Assembly (NCBI GenBank): GCA_944390505.1
Contig: CALXQF010000083.1
Span: 1-5,644, forward strand
Source of the DNA: an uncultured Clostridia bacterium
Lineage (GTDB): Bacteria > Bacillota > Clostridia > TANB77 > CAG-508
Direction: 5' to 3'
DNA: 5,644 nt
How positions within the stretch are numbered: position 1 is the stretch's first letter; each line of letters opens with the position of its first letter. The notes below the pieces were generated by a model that worked only from the letters and a program-made list of their open reading frames with translations, made no database searches and was not told the DNA's origin. Positions 1 through 5,644 of this stretch are shown here, one piece after another. The translations under genes were made by a program, and so were the position numbers.

Positions 1-2
1 TT

Positions 3-29
3 TATTTTTATTTCTTAGTAATAAAAATA
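3..29. other. A/T-only inverted repeat, possible weak terminator of an upstream gene
   Basis: TATTTTTATT at 3-12 is exactly complementary to AATAAAAATA at 20-29, giving a 10-bp stem with a 7-nt loop. A run of six T follows at 35-40. It could end a + strand gene lying left of the window. However, the stem contains no G-C pair and the T-run is five bases away from it, so this may be no more than chance in AT-rich DNA. Confidence 0.2.
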
Positions 30-61
30 GTAAATTTTTTCAATTTTCTGTCATTTTACTA

Positions 62-90
62 TTGAATTTATTTTGATTTTGATATAGTAT
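62..90 (+). promoter_or_regulatory. Possible sigma-A promoter for the DUF4912-GH57 unit
   Basis: TTGAAT at 62-67 (4 of 6 to TTGACA) and TAGTAT at 85-90 (4 of 6 to TATAAT) are separated by 17 nt. Start of transcription would fall near 97, about 30 nt before the first gene. The stretch is so AT-rich that other pairings fit about as well, for example TTGATT at 73-78 with TAAGAT at 96-101. The existence of a promoter here is likelier than the exact boxes. Confidence 0.35.
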
Positions 91-127
91 ATTGATAAGA
101 TTTTATGCATAATTATCGGAGGAAAAA

Positions 128-997
128 ATGCCAAGGAAAGCAAAAGATAAATTAATAAACGAACAAGAATTAAATAATGAAATTGTAGAAAAAATAGCAA
201 AGAAAGAAAAAAAGGTTACAACTAGCAAGTCTACTACAAAAAAATCCACGAAACCAACAACTAAAACTACCAAATCGAAAAAAACATCTACAGAAAATAC
301 TAAAAAAAATACTAAAAAAGCTAGTTCAAAAAATGCAGAACAAACTTCATTAAAAGCTACTAAGGTAGCTAAAACTTCCTCAAGAAAACCTCGTTCTAAA
401 AAGTCTTCTGTTGTTGGAGAATATTACGATTTACCTACTAATTATAATGAAACAATTGTTAAAATTTTAGCCCAAACACCAACTATCTTATTTGTTTATT
501 GGGATATTTCTGAAGAAGATAAACAAAACTTAATAAAACAATTTGGGGAAAATTTCTTTATGGCAACCTCTCCTTTTTTAGTTGTAAAAAACAGAACAAA
601 AAATTACGAATTTGAAGTGGAAGTAAATGACTATGCTAACAGCTGGTACTTACATATTCCAGATAGTGATTGCCAATATGAAGTAACTTTAGTTAGAAAG
701 GCCAAAAACTTTATAACTAACTCTCCAATGAATTATGTTACGATTCGTTCTTCTAATGAACTTCAAACTCCAAATGATCATATTTTATTTGAGCGTTTAA
801 GTAAAACCGTTTTCTTTCAAGATGTAAAAACAAAAATGATACAGAAAAAAAATATTTCCTCTTTTGCATTTATGCATAATATGGGAAGAATATATCATAT
901 TTATGATTTATATAAAGAGATGTATCAAAATGAATTAAAAGGTGATGAACTAGGTACCAGTCTTTCTTCTTCTCAATTTAGTTCTACATTTAAATAA
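128..997 (+). CDS. DUF4912 domain protein with long Lys/Thr/Ser-rich N-terminal tail
   Basis: This 289-residue protein is of unknown function. Residues about 28-95 are a low-complexity, strongly basic tail of Lys, Thr and Ser, almost certainly disordered. Residues about 99-215 match the DUF4912 pattern as I know it: an L-P-x-x-Y-x-E-T opening near 102-109, then the hallmark hydrophobic strand ending Y-W-D-I-S at 124-128, and a beta-rich continuation. The C-terminus (275-289) is Ser-rich (LGTSLSSSQFSS), as is common in this family. There is no signal peptide or membrane segment, so it should be cytoplasmic. The start is set by CGGAGG at 117-122, five bases before the ATG. DUF4912 genes are often found beside GH57/DUF1957 glucan enzymes, as here, which suggests a role in alpha-glucan binding or granule organisation; that role is inferred. 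Several A-runs, the longest A8 at 302-309, lie in the tail-coding part. The family call is firm; the function is open. Confidence 0.85.
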   Translation: MPRKAKDKLINEQELNNEIVEKIAKKEKKVTTSKSTTKKSTKPTTKTTKSKKTSTENTKKNTKKASSKNAEQTSLKATKVAKTSSRKPRSKKSSVVGEYYDLPTNYNETIVKILAQTPTILFVYWDISEEDKQNLIKQFGENFFMATSPFLVVKNRTKNYEFEVEVNDYANSWYLHIPDSDCQYEVTLVRKAKNFITNSPMNYVTIRSSNELQTPNDHILFERLSKTVFFQDVKTKMIQKKNISSFAFMHNMGRIYHIYDLYKEMYQNELKGDELGTSLSSSQFSSTFK

Positions 998-1088
998 TAA
1001 TATAAAAATAGAACTAAATAGAACAAAATAAAATACTAAAATACAACGAAACTAAAAATGAAAAAGCACATAAGGAGGAAATATCAAA

Positions 1089-2687
1089 ATGTCTGAACCA
1101 AAAGGCTATGTTAGTTTTATATTACATGCACATTTACCTTTTATTCATCATCCAGAAAGTGAAGATTATTTAGAGGAACAATGGTTATATGAGGCCATTT
1201 CTGAAACCTATCTTCCTCTATTAACAAATTTTACAAAATTAGAGGAGGAACAAGTTGACTTTCGTATTACAATGTCAATGACACCCCCTCTTTTAAATAT
1301 GCTCGATAATCAATTACTACAAGAAAGATATATTAAATATTTGCATACTCATATTGAGCTCGCTCAAAAAGAAATCATTAGAACAAAAGATAATCCAAAA
1401 GAAAATGAACTTGCCAAATATTATTTTAATCGTTATTCCAATGATTTGCATTTATTTGAAGAAGTTTATCATCGCAATTTAATTCAAGGCTTTAAGCATT
1501 TCCAAGATATTGGTGTATTGGAAATTATTACTTGTGGTGCCACACATGGTTATTTTCCTATTTTATATGTCAACGAAAAGACGATTAGAGCACAAATTGC
1601 TGTTGGTGTACAAACTTACGAAAAATATTTTGGAAAAAAACCACGTGGGATTTGGCTTCCAGAATGTGGGTATATTCCAGAATCTGATCAGTACTTAAAA
1701 GAATTTGGCATCGAATATATTATTACTGAATCTCACGGTATTTTATATGCTAACCCTACCCCTATTTATGGCACTTTTGCACCAATTGTTTCGCCAAACG
1801 GAGTCATTGCTTTTGGTCGTGATATTGAATCTTCTAGGCAAGTATGGAGTTCGATTAACGGGTATCCAGGTGATTTTAATTATCGTGAATTTTACAGAGA
1901 TATTGGTTATGACGCCCCATATGATTATATTAAGCCATATATTGCTTCTAACGGTGCTAGAGTTCATACAGGAATTAAATATCATCGTATCACTGGAAAA
2001 GACTGTCCAAAAGATTATTATAATTTACAATGGGCACAAGATAGTGTGGAAAAACAAGCTGGACATTTTTTTGATAGTAGAGTTTCTCAAATTGACCATT
2101 TAGCTTCTTTTACTACTAACCCTCCTATCATCGTTTGTCCTTACGATGCTGAACTGTATGGTCATTGGTGGTATGAAGGTCCTAATTGGCTTTATGTTTT
2201 ATTTAAAAAAATTTATTATGATCAATGTAATTTTAAACTAATTACACCTGGTGAATATATTGACCAATATCCATTAATGCAAATTTCTACTCCTTGTCGT
2301 TCTAGTTGGGGTGCTAATGGATATAGTGAAGTATGGTTAAATCAAACAAATGACTATGCTCATAAACATTTACATAAAGCTGGGGATAGAATGGTAGAAT
2401 TGGCACAAAAATTTTACGATGAAACAGATAATAATAAAATAGAAGCTTTAAATCAGTGTGCAAGAGAACTACTATTAGCACAAAGTAGTGATTGGCTATT
2501 TATTATCACCAATGGTACAATGGTAGATTATGCCAAAAAAAGAATTAAAGATCATATAGGCAGATTTACCAAATTATATAATGGATTGATAGAAAATAAA
2601 ATTGATAAAAAATATCTTTCCTTTTTAAAGGATATTTCAGAAAAAGATTGTATTTTCCCAGAAATAGATTATAAAATTTATGCTTAA
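1089..2687 (+). CDS. GH57 1,4-alpha-glucan branching enzyme with DUF1957 C-terminal domain
   Basis: This 532-residue enzyme of the GH57 branching-enzyme type would cut alpha-1,4 chains and re-attach them through alpha-1,6 bonds when making glycogen-like storage glucan in the cytoplasm. The GH57 N-terminal motif H-A-H-L-P-F is at 13-18. The nucleophile is Glu192 in G-I-W-L-P-E-C (187-193), and the acid/base is Asp353 in C-P-Y-D-A-E-L-Y-G-H-W-W (350-361). Trp407 and Trp416 fit the substrate-binding tryptophans of characterised archaeal enzymes. A helical DUF1957-type region follows from about 420 to 525. The length is normal and the C-terminus (FPEIDYKIYA) is a typical intact ending. AAGGAGG at 1072-1078, ten bases before the ATG, fixes the start. 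The gene follows the DUF4912 gene by 91 nt without a terminator, so they are probably co-transcribed. Some GH57 relatives mainly hydrolyse; Tyr227 may or may not be the catalytic-loop tyrosine that favours branching. Because GlgB usually denotes the unrelated GH13 enzyme, I give no symbol. Confidence 0.92.
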   Translation: MSEPKGYVSFILHAHLPFIHHPESEDYLEEQWLYEAISETYLPLLTNFTKLEEEQVDFRITMSMTPPLLNMLDNQLLQERYIKYLHTHIELAQKEIIRTKDNPKENELAKYYFNRYSNDLHLFEEVYHRNLIQGFKHFQDIGVLEIITCGATHGYFPILYVNEKTIRAQIAVGVQTYEKYFGKKPRGIWLPECGYIPESDQYLKEFGIEYIITESHGILYANPTPIYGTFAPIVSPNGVIAFGRDIESSRQVWSSINGYPGDFNYREFYRDIGYDAPYDYIKPYIASNGARVHTGIKYHRITGKDCPKDYYNLQWAQDSVEKQAGHFFDSRVSQIDHLASFTTNPPIIVCPYDAELYGHWWYEGPNWLYVLFKKIYYDQCNFKLITPGEYIDQYPLMQISTPCRSSWGANGYSEVWLNQTNDYAHKHLHKAGDRMVELAQKFYDETDNNKIEALNQCARELLLAQSSDWLFIITNGTMVDYAKKRIKDHIGRFTKLYNGLIENKIDKKYLSFLKDISEKDCIFPEIDYKIYA

Positions 2688-2919
2688 ATGTGGAAGCCCC
2701 ACCTTTAAAAATTCCTGCATCAGAAACTATTGCTATTTGTGCATCTAAGCCTGCCCTTCTTATTGTTTCTATCATTCCATCCATTTTTTGCGAATAACTT
2801 TTGAATAAAGTCGTCGACCATTTTCTTTTTTGTACATGACAGGAAATGTAAGAGACAGCTGAAATTAAAAATGAAGCCACGTATAAAATTGTAAAAAATA
2901 CATATAGATTGTCCCGCAT
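2566..2919 (-). CDS. Small membrane-anchored protein of unknown function, probably a 3'-truncated gene
   Basis: I do not recognise this 117-codon ORF. Residues 5-25 form one hydrophobic segment (LYVFFTILYVASFLISAVSYI) followed by basic K-R-K (31-33), which predicts a single anchor with the rest in the cytoplasm. Residues 45-77 read like genuine folded protein, including M-I-E-T-I-R-R-A-G-L-D-A (49-60) and V-S-D-A-G-I-F-K-G-G-A (65-75). The start is well supported: AAGGAGG at 2929-2935 lies nine bases upstream of the ATG, and a good promoter lies further upstream. From residue 78 on, however, the frame runs antisense through the last 122 bases of the intact GH57 gene and becomes Phe/Tyr/Lys/Leu-rich, like an antisense reading. 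I infer that the original 3' part was lost at about 2688-2691 and that the present C-terminus is accidental. A real short protein with a long convergent overlap is the alternative. Confidence 0.5.
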   Translation of the reverse strand: MRDNLYVFFTILYVASFLISAVSYISCHVQKRKWSTTLFKSYSQKMDGMIETIRRAGLDAQIAIVSDAGIFKGGASTFKHKFYNLFLGKYNLFLKYPLKRKDIFYQFYFLSIHYIIW

Positions 2920-3005
2920 AAATTAATTCCTCCTTAAAATACTTATTTTACTATTGTAGTCTATATATCAACCTGAAAAACAGGATAAAAAGAATTTATA
3001 CCTTT

Positions 3006-3034
3006 ATTATAACACTTTTTTAACGTTGGTTCAA
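3006..3034 (-). promoter_or_regulatory. Strong extended -10 promoter for the small membrane ORF
   Basis: Read on the - strand, TTGAAC (3029-3034; 4 of 6 to consensus) and a perfect TATAAT (3006-3011) are spaced 17 nt apart. A TG sits one base upstream of the -10 (TGTTATAAT), making it an extended -10. The -35 lies inside the last codons of the glycosyltransferase gene and the -10 just past its stop. Transcription would begin near 2999, leaving a leader of about 80 nt before the ATG at 2919. Confidence 0.65.
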
Positions 3035-3991
3035 ATGTTCGTTGGTTTCTTTGGTTTCATTATATCTTTCTATAAAATAAAGAGGTCTATGTTTTGTTTC
3101 ATTAAATGCTCGTCCTAAATATTCTCCTATGACTCCTAGAAAAATTAATTGAATTCCTCCTAAAAATAGAATGACTACCATAGTGGAAGCATAACCTGGT
3201 ACATCAATTCCAGTTGCAATTGTCTTAATAATAATATAAATCATATAAATAAATCCAACAATAGAAATTAGTACCCCTATAATAGCGGCCCACCTTAAAG
3301 GGGAAGTTGTAAAAGAGGTAATACCATCTATGGATAAGTTGATTAATTTTCCATAATTCCATTTGGTCTTTCCCGCTGCCCTAGGATCTCTATCATATAG
3401 AATTTCTTTTTTGTTATATCCAATCCAACTAAATAGACCTTTTGTATAACGCTGAGTTTCTCTCATAGATTTTAAAGCTTCTACACAGCGTCTATCTAGT
3501 AGTCTAAAATCTCCTGTGTCTTTTTGAATTTCTATTCTAGTAAAGGCTTGTAATACTTTATAGTACATTTTAGAGGTCATTTTCTTAAGCCAAGTTTCTC
3601 CCTCTCTGGATTTTCTTTTTGCATAAATATCGTCATAGCCCTCTTCCCAATATTTTAGCATCTCTGGTATTAGTTCTGGTGGATCTTGTAAATCTGCATC
3701 AATAATAACAACTGCATCGCCTTTGGCATAATCCAAACCTGCAATCATTCCTATTTCTTTTCCAAAATTCCTAGATAAATTTAAGTAACATACTCTTTTA
3801 TCTTTTTCTCTTAGTTCTTGCATAATTTGCAAAGATTTGTCTTTACTTCCATCATTCACAAATAATATTTCAAAATCATACTTTTCGTTATTATCCATTA
3901 GTTGCTTTAATCTCTCATAGAGCATATCAAGTACTTCTTCTTCATTATAAGCTGGTACCAAAATAGTAACTAATTTTTTCTTTTCTTCCAT
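3020..3991 (-). CDS. GT2 membrane glycosyltransferase, GtrB/YkcC (DPM1-like) type
   Basis: This 323-residue polyprenyl-phosphate sugar transferase type is predicted to move a sugar from a nucleotide donor to undecaprenyl phosphate at the inner face of the membrane, feeding cell-envelope glycan decoration. The GT-A domain carries V-P-A-Y-N-E-E (12-18), V-N-D-G-S-K-D (45-51), and the metal-binding D-A-D-L-Q-D (98-103). Conserved D-T-G-D-F-R-L (158-164) and R-Y-T-K-G-L-F-S-W-I-G-Y (181-192) follow. Two membrane helices lie at about 233-257 and 268-290, with the family's G-E-Y-L-G-R motif at 289-294. Length and architecture are those of complete members. GGGAGG at 3998-4003, six bases before the ATG, supports the start. 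No flippase of the GtrA type or membrane glycosyltransferase partner is in the window, so the sugar and acceptor cannot be named. It has its own promoter and may also receive read-through from the ytxC-like gene. Confidence 0.9.
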   Translation of the reverse strand: MEEKKKLVTILVPAYNEEEVLDMLYERLKQLMDNNEKYDFEILFVNDGSKDKSLQIMQELREKDKRVCYLNLSRNFGKEIGMIAGLDYAKGDAVVIIDADLQDPPELIPEMLKYWEEGYDDIYAKRKSREGETWLKKMTSKMYYKVLQAFTRIEIQKDTGDFRLLDRRCVEALKSMRETQRYTKGLFSWIGYNKKEILYDRDPRAAGKTKWNYGKLINLSIDGITSFTTSPLRWAAIIGVLISIVGFIYMIYIIIKTIATGIDVPGYASTMVVILFLGGIQLIFLGVIGEYLGRAFNETKHRPLYFIERYNETKETNEHLNQR

Positions 3992-4024
3992 GGAAAACCT
4001 CCCAATTAATTATTCTACTATTTA

Positions 4025-4053
4025 GTTATACCATATTTTTCTAATTTCGTAAA
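4025..4053 (-). promoter_or_regulatory. Probable sigma-A promoter for the glycosyltransferase gene
   Basis: On the - strand TTTACG (4048-4053; 4 of 6) and TATAAC (4025-4030; 5 of 6) are 17 nt apart, and TG one base upstream makes the latter an extended -10 (TGGTATAAC). Transcription would start near 4018, giving a leader of about 27 nt. It lies in the 111-nt gap after the ytxC-like gene, in which I see no terminator. Confidence 0.55.
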
Positions 4054-4102
4054 GTTATTCATTATTTTTCAATTAATATTTAGTTTGAACAGTATTTTAT
4101 TT

Positions 4103-4969
4103 TTAACGTCCCCTTGGCTCTAATTTGGCATGATTTAATAATTGATAGGTCTTACAAATATTACATTCTTTGCAAATAGAGACTCTTCCTTCAAAAATTA
4201 ATTTTAACGTGTTAATAAATTCATCTTCTTCATCAATTAAATGAATTTCTAATTTTTCTGGTAATAAAGTTAATAATGTATTTAATGCAAAATCATTTGA
4301 AGAAAACGAAATATCTGATAAATATTGTGCATTATAAATATTATCTGAAACAGAAACAATGTTTTTATGCTCATCTAATAAAATAGATTCTCCATTCATA
4401 TAAATCAAATGCAATATTCCGGTGTTTACTGGTTTTGAATCTACATATATTCGCAATAAGTTAATAAATTCTGTATATTCTTTTTCTATAATAAACTGAT
4501 TAACCGCATTGTCTGTCATATTATCTAAGCAATGATAATATTTGTCTAAGCGAAAGTTAACAAAACCATCTAATACCATAAACTTATTTTCTTGCATGTA
4601 TTTCATTGCTTCTTTTTTGATATATTCTTGGTTCTCTATTAATTTTAAATACTCTTCTGTTTCCTTCATTTGAATGCAATTATCTAATATTTTCTTTCTC
4701 TCATATTCATCAAAGTAGAAGTAATTATAATTAATGAGTTGTTTTATCATTTTTTCCTCATAAAACTCTATAATTACTTCTTCTATTAAGCTACCCAAAA
4801 AATCATAGAAGTTAGTAGGGTTATCTCCATAGTAGTGAATAATCATATTTTCATATATTCTAAATTGATTTTTTGAATAAATCAAACTTTCGAAATTGAT
4901 TTCTTCTATTCTATTTAGTAGATAATCCAAAATATTACTATCATTAGTTTTGATACAAAAAGACTTCAT
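4103..4969 (-). CDS. ytxC: YtxC-like putative sporulation protein
   Basis: This 288-residue protein resembles the YtxC family, named as a putative sporulation protein of Bacilli and Clostridia with no known biochemical activity. The best-matching part is the conserved core F-V-N-F-R-L-D-K-Y (136-144), with D-N-A-V-N-Q-F (153-159) and I-E-K-E-Y-T-E-F-I-N-L-L-R (161-173) after it. A hydrophobic stretch at about 231-245 (TLLTLLPEKLEIHLI) leads to D-E-F-I-N-T-L-K-L-I-F (249-259) and then a three-cysteine cluster C266-x2-C269-x2-C272. There is no signal peptide or membrane helix, and the length is usual for the family. AAAGGAG at 4977-4983, seven bases before the ATG, fixes the start. In many Firmicutes the gene neighbours thrS, which is not present here; a rhodanese precedes it and a glycosyltransferase follows. 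No clear promoter is visible in the 89-nt upstream gap; a GATAAT at about 4991-4996 has only a poor -35. The family call is by remembered pattern, not by a search. Confidence 0.72.
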   Translation of the reverse strand: MKSFCIKTNDSNILDYLLNRIEEINFESLIYSKNQFRIYENMIIHYYGDNPTNFYDFLGSLIEEVIIEFYEEKMIKQLINYNYFYFDEYERKKILDNCIQMKETEEYLKLIENQEYIKKEAMKYMQENKFMVLDGFVNFRLDKYYHCLDNMTDNAVNQFIIEKEYTEFINLLRIYVDSKPVNTGILHLIYMNGESILLDEHKNIVSVSDNIYNAQYLSDISFSSNDFALNTLLTLLPEKLEIHLIDEEDEFINTLKLIFEGRVSICKECNICKTYQLLNHAKLEPRGR

Positions 4970-5041
4970 TTATTTTCTCCTTTCCTTCGTATTATCTACT
5001 AAAATTCACTAGATATTCATATTTTATTCTTTGTGCAGTAA

Positions 5042-5060
5042 AATGGTAACATGTTCCATT
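5042..5060 (-). terminator. Weak hairpin at the end of the rhodanese gene
   Basis: On the - strand AATGG (5056-5060) pairs with CCATT (5042-5046). Two further A-T pairs (5054-5055 with 5048-5049) follow after a single bulged A, and the loop is CATG. TT from the stem plus TT beyond it give only a four-base T-run. The stem starts inside the stop codon. It could slow or end transcription between the rhodanese and the ytxC-like gene, but it is short for a rho-independent terminator. Confidence 0.25.
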
Positions 5061-5400
5061 AGAAGATTTCATAAATACTTTGATATCCATTCTTCAAATT
5101 ATATACTTCTTCATATCCCATTTGTATCAACAGTTGTTGTGCTTGTTTACTTCTACTTCCAGAACTGCAATATACAATAATACAAGTATCTTTATTAGGA
5201 ATTTTTTTTTGAATTTGTTTTGTTATATCATATAATGAAATATGAATTGCCTGAGGTAAGTGTCCTTCTTCATACTCTTGTTTACTTCTTACATCTATTA
5301 AAATTGCATTGTTTTGCCTCATCTTTTTCTTTAAATCTTCATAATTAATTTCTTTTGTATTACTACTACGATTTAAAAATTGTTTGATTCTCTTTATCAT
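5059..5400 (-). CDS. Single-domain rhodanese-like protein
   Basis: This 113-residue protein has one rhodanese domain (about 18-112), the fold that carries a persulfide on a loop cysteine for sulfur transfer. The entry motif L-I-D-V-R-S-K-x-E-Y-x-x-G-H-L-P-x-A-I-H (34-53) is complete. The active loop is C-S-S-G-S-R (Cys78 to Arg83), with the catalytic cysteine present. N-L-K-N-G-Y (101-106) matches the usual final motif, although the common Trp after it is missing. It is GlpE/PspE-sized and has no signal peptide; the first residues are basic (M-I-K-R-I-K), so it is probably cytoplasmic. I take the ATG at 5398-5400. In-frame GTG (5407-5409) and TTG (5431-5433, giving 124 residues) lie upstream, but the TTG has no ribosome binding site. 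The AAAGGA around 5413-5418 is spaced long for the ATG and short for the GTG, so the start is not certain. Its sulfur donor and acceptor cannot be read from the context. Confidence 0.88.
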   Translation of the reverse strand: MIKRIKQFLNRSSNTKEINYEDLKKKMRQNNAILIDVRSKQEYEEGHLPQAIHISLYDITKQIQKKIPNKDTCIIVYCSSGSRSKQAQQLLIQMGYEEVYNLKNGYQSIYEIF

Positions 5401-5453
5401 TTTTACCACTTTTCCTTTTTTTATTCTTTTCAATAAAATTGCTTTTTTACTAA

Positions 5454-5483
5454 ATAATGGTTTGGCTTAATTTTTTCGTTCAA
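5454..5483 (-). promoter_or_regulatory. Possible promoter for the rhodanese gene
   Basis: On the - strand TTGAAC (5478-5483; 4 of 6) and CATTAT (5454-5459; 4 of 6) are 18 nt apart. Transcription would begin near 5447, leaving about 46 nt before the ATG at 5400 and making the TTG at 5433 unlikely but not impossible as start. It lies just left of the structured, GC-richer segment. Confidence 0.35.
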
Positions 5484-5490
5484 GCTCTAT

Positions 5491-5644
5491 ATATTGCAAA
5501 AGTGCAGACCGCGTAAGCGACCAAACGGAGTGGCTTTTGCCACGCAGTGCGAATTGGAGCAGTTTTCTTACTAGTATGTGCAGAAAATCGTAGATTTTCT
5601 TGCACAATTGAAAATTGCGACACCAAGGTCAAACGTTGCAATAT
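5491..5644. repeat. GC-richer, inverted-repeat-bounded structured segment (possible MITE-like element or structured RNA)
   Basis: This segment has no coding frame of note and about 46% GC (64 of 140 bases in 5501-5640; 35 of 60 in 5501-5560), against about 28% sampled elsewhere. ATATTGCAA at 5491-5499 is the exact reverse complement of TTGCAATAT at 5636-5644. GACC (5507-5510) can also pair with GGTC (5627-5630), so the ends could close on each other. Inside are CGC-GTAA-GCG (5510-5519), GTGGC-TTTT-GCCAC (5530-5543), a 13-bp hairpin with one bulge (5577-5606), and CAATT-GAA-AATTG (5605-5617). The window ends exactly at the second arm, so the outer limits and any target duplication cannot be seen. 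No T-run follows the hairpins on either strand. The structure is seen directly; calling it a repeat element is inference. Confidence 0.45.
5577..5606. other. 13-bp hairpin inside the structured segment
   Basis: AGAAAATC (5582-5589) pairs perfectly with GATTTTCT (5593-5600) around a GTA loop. The stem continues as TGTGC (5577-5581) with GCACA (5602-5606) past a single bulged T at 5601. This is the longest hairpin in the window with G-C pairs. It lacks a T-tail on both strands, so it does not look like a standard terminator. Confidence 0.7.

Noticed and set aside
1510..1698. 62-codon + strand open frame inside the GH57 gene
   Set aside because: It lies wholly within the intact GH57 gene in another frame, over the region coding the Glu192 motif, and has no ribosome binding site or protein-like pattern.
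1743..1985. 80-codon - strand open frame inside the GH57 gene
   Set aside because: Antisense reading with no start signals and no recognisable domain.
1705..2103. 132-codon + strand open frame inside the GH57 gene
   Set aside because: Leu/Ile-rich off-frame reading of the GH57 gene; the correct frame is continuous and carries all family motifs, so this is not a frameshifted fragment.
2690..2702. GTGG-AAGCC-CCAC hairpin just after the GH57 stop, as a terminator
   Set aside because: The stem has only four pairs and is followed by CTTTAAAAATT on the + strand; on the - strand no T-run follows. Too weak to call.
2836..2907. Lipoprotein signal (Cys27 after the hydrophobic segment) in the small membrane ORF
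   Set aside because: The residues before the cysteine are Y-I-S, which lack the Leu-type residue expected at -3, and the N-terminus has no lysine cluster; a plain membrane anchor fits better.
2971..2984. CCTG-AAAAA-CAGG inverted repeat in the leader of the small membrane ORF, as a terminator or riboswitch
   Set aside because: Four-pair stem only, no proper T-run on the - strand and no recognisable riboswitch core in the leader of about 80 nt.
5500..5575. tRNA-like gene in the GC-rich segment
   Set aside because: Although the size and GC content fit, no acceptor stem, T-arm GTTC-type motif or anticodon arm can be arranged; the visible hairpins are not a cloverleaf.
1..5644. CRISPR array, transposase gene, toxin-antitoxin or defence system
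   Set aside because: No regularly spaced direct repeats and no open frame with the relevant motifs on either strand.

Overview
The window looks like chromosome from a low-GC, probably spore-forming Firmicute of the Clostridia type. The DNA is very AT-rich: a 60-nt stretch counted at the start of the glucan enzyme gene is 28% GC. Shine-Dalgarno sites are strong (GGAGG type), and a YtxC-family sporulation protein is encoded. The lineage is inferred from gene content and composition; no marker gene is present.

The left part (1-2687, + strand) is a two-gene unit. A DUF4912 protein with a long Lys/Thr/Ser-rich tail (128-997) is followed after 91 nt, with no visible terminator, by a full-length GH57 1,4-alpha-glucan branching enzyme carrying a DUF1957 C-terminal region (1089-2687). 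The catalytic Glu192 and Asp353 are visible. This pair points to storage-polysaccharide (glycogen or granulose-like) metabolism, with the DUF4912 protein as a likely accessory factor of unknown role.

Everything to the right is on the - strand, so transcription converges at about 2690. In transcription order, from right to left, there are four genes. They are a single-domain rhodanese (5059-5400), a YtxC-like sporulation protein (4103-4969), a GtrB/YkcC-type membrane GT2 glycosyltransferase (3020-3991), and a small membrane-anchored ORF of unknown function (2566-2919). The last has a convincing extended -10 promoter and a strong ribosome binding site. About 77 of its codons look like real protein; it then runs antisense into the end of the GH57 gene, so it is probably a 3'-truncated gene marking an old rearrangement junction. 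No rho-independent terminator of quality is visible between the converging units.

The right edge (about 5491-5644) differs from the rest. It is non-coding, about 46% GC, and rich in inverted repeats. One hairpin has 13 base pairs, and 9-nt inverted repeats (ATATTGCAA / TTGCAATAT) bracket the segment, the second ending exactly at the window edge. It resembles a small non-autonomous repeat element or a structured RNA, and is the least explained part of the window. I see no CRISPR array, tRNA, rRNA, transposase or defence system. Apart from this segment and the truncated ORF the content is ordinary chromosomal.
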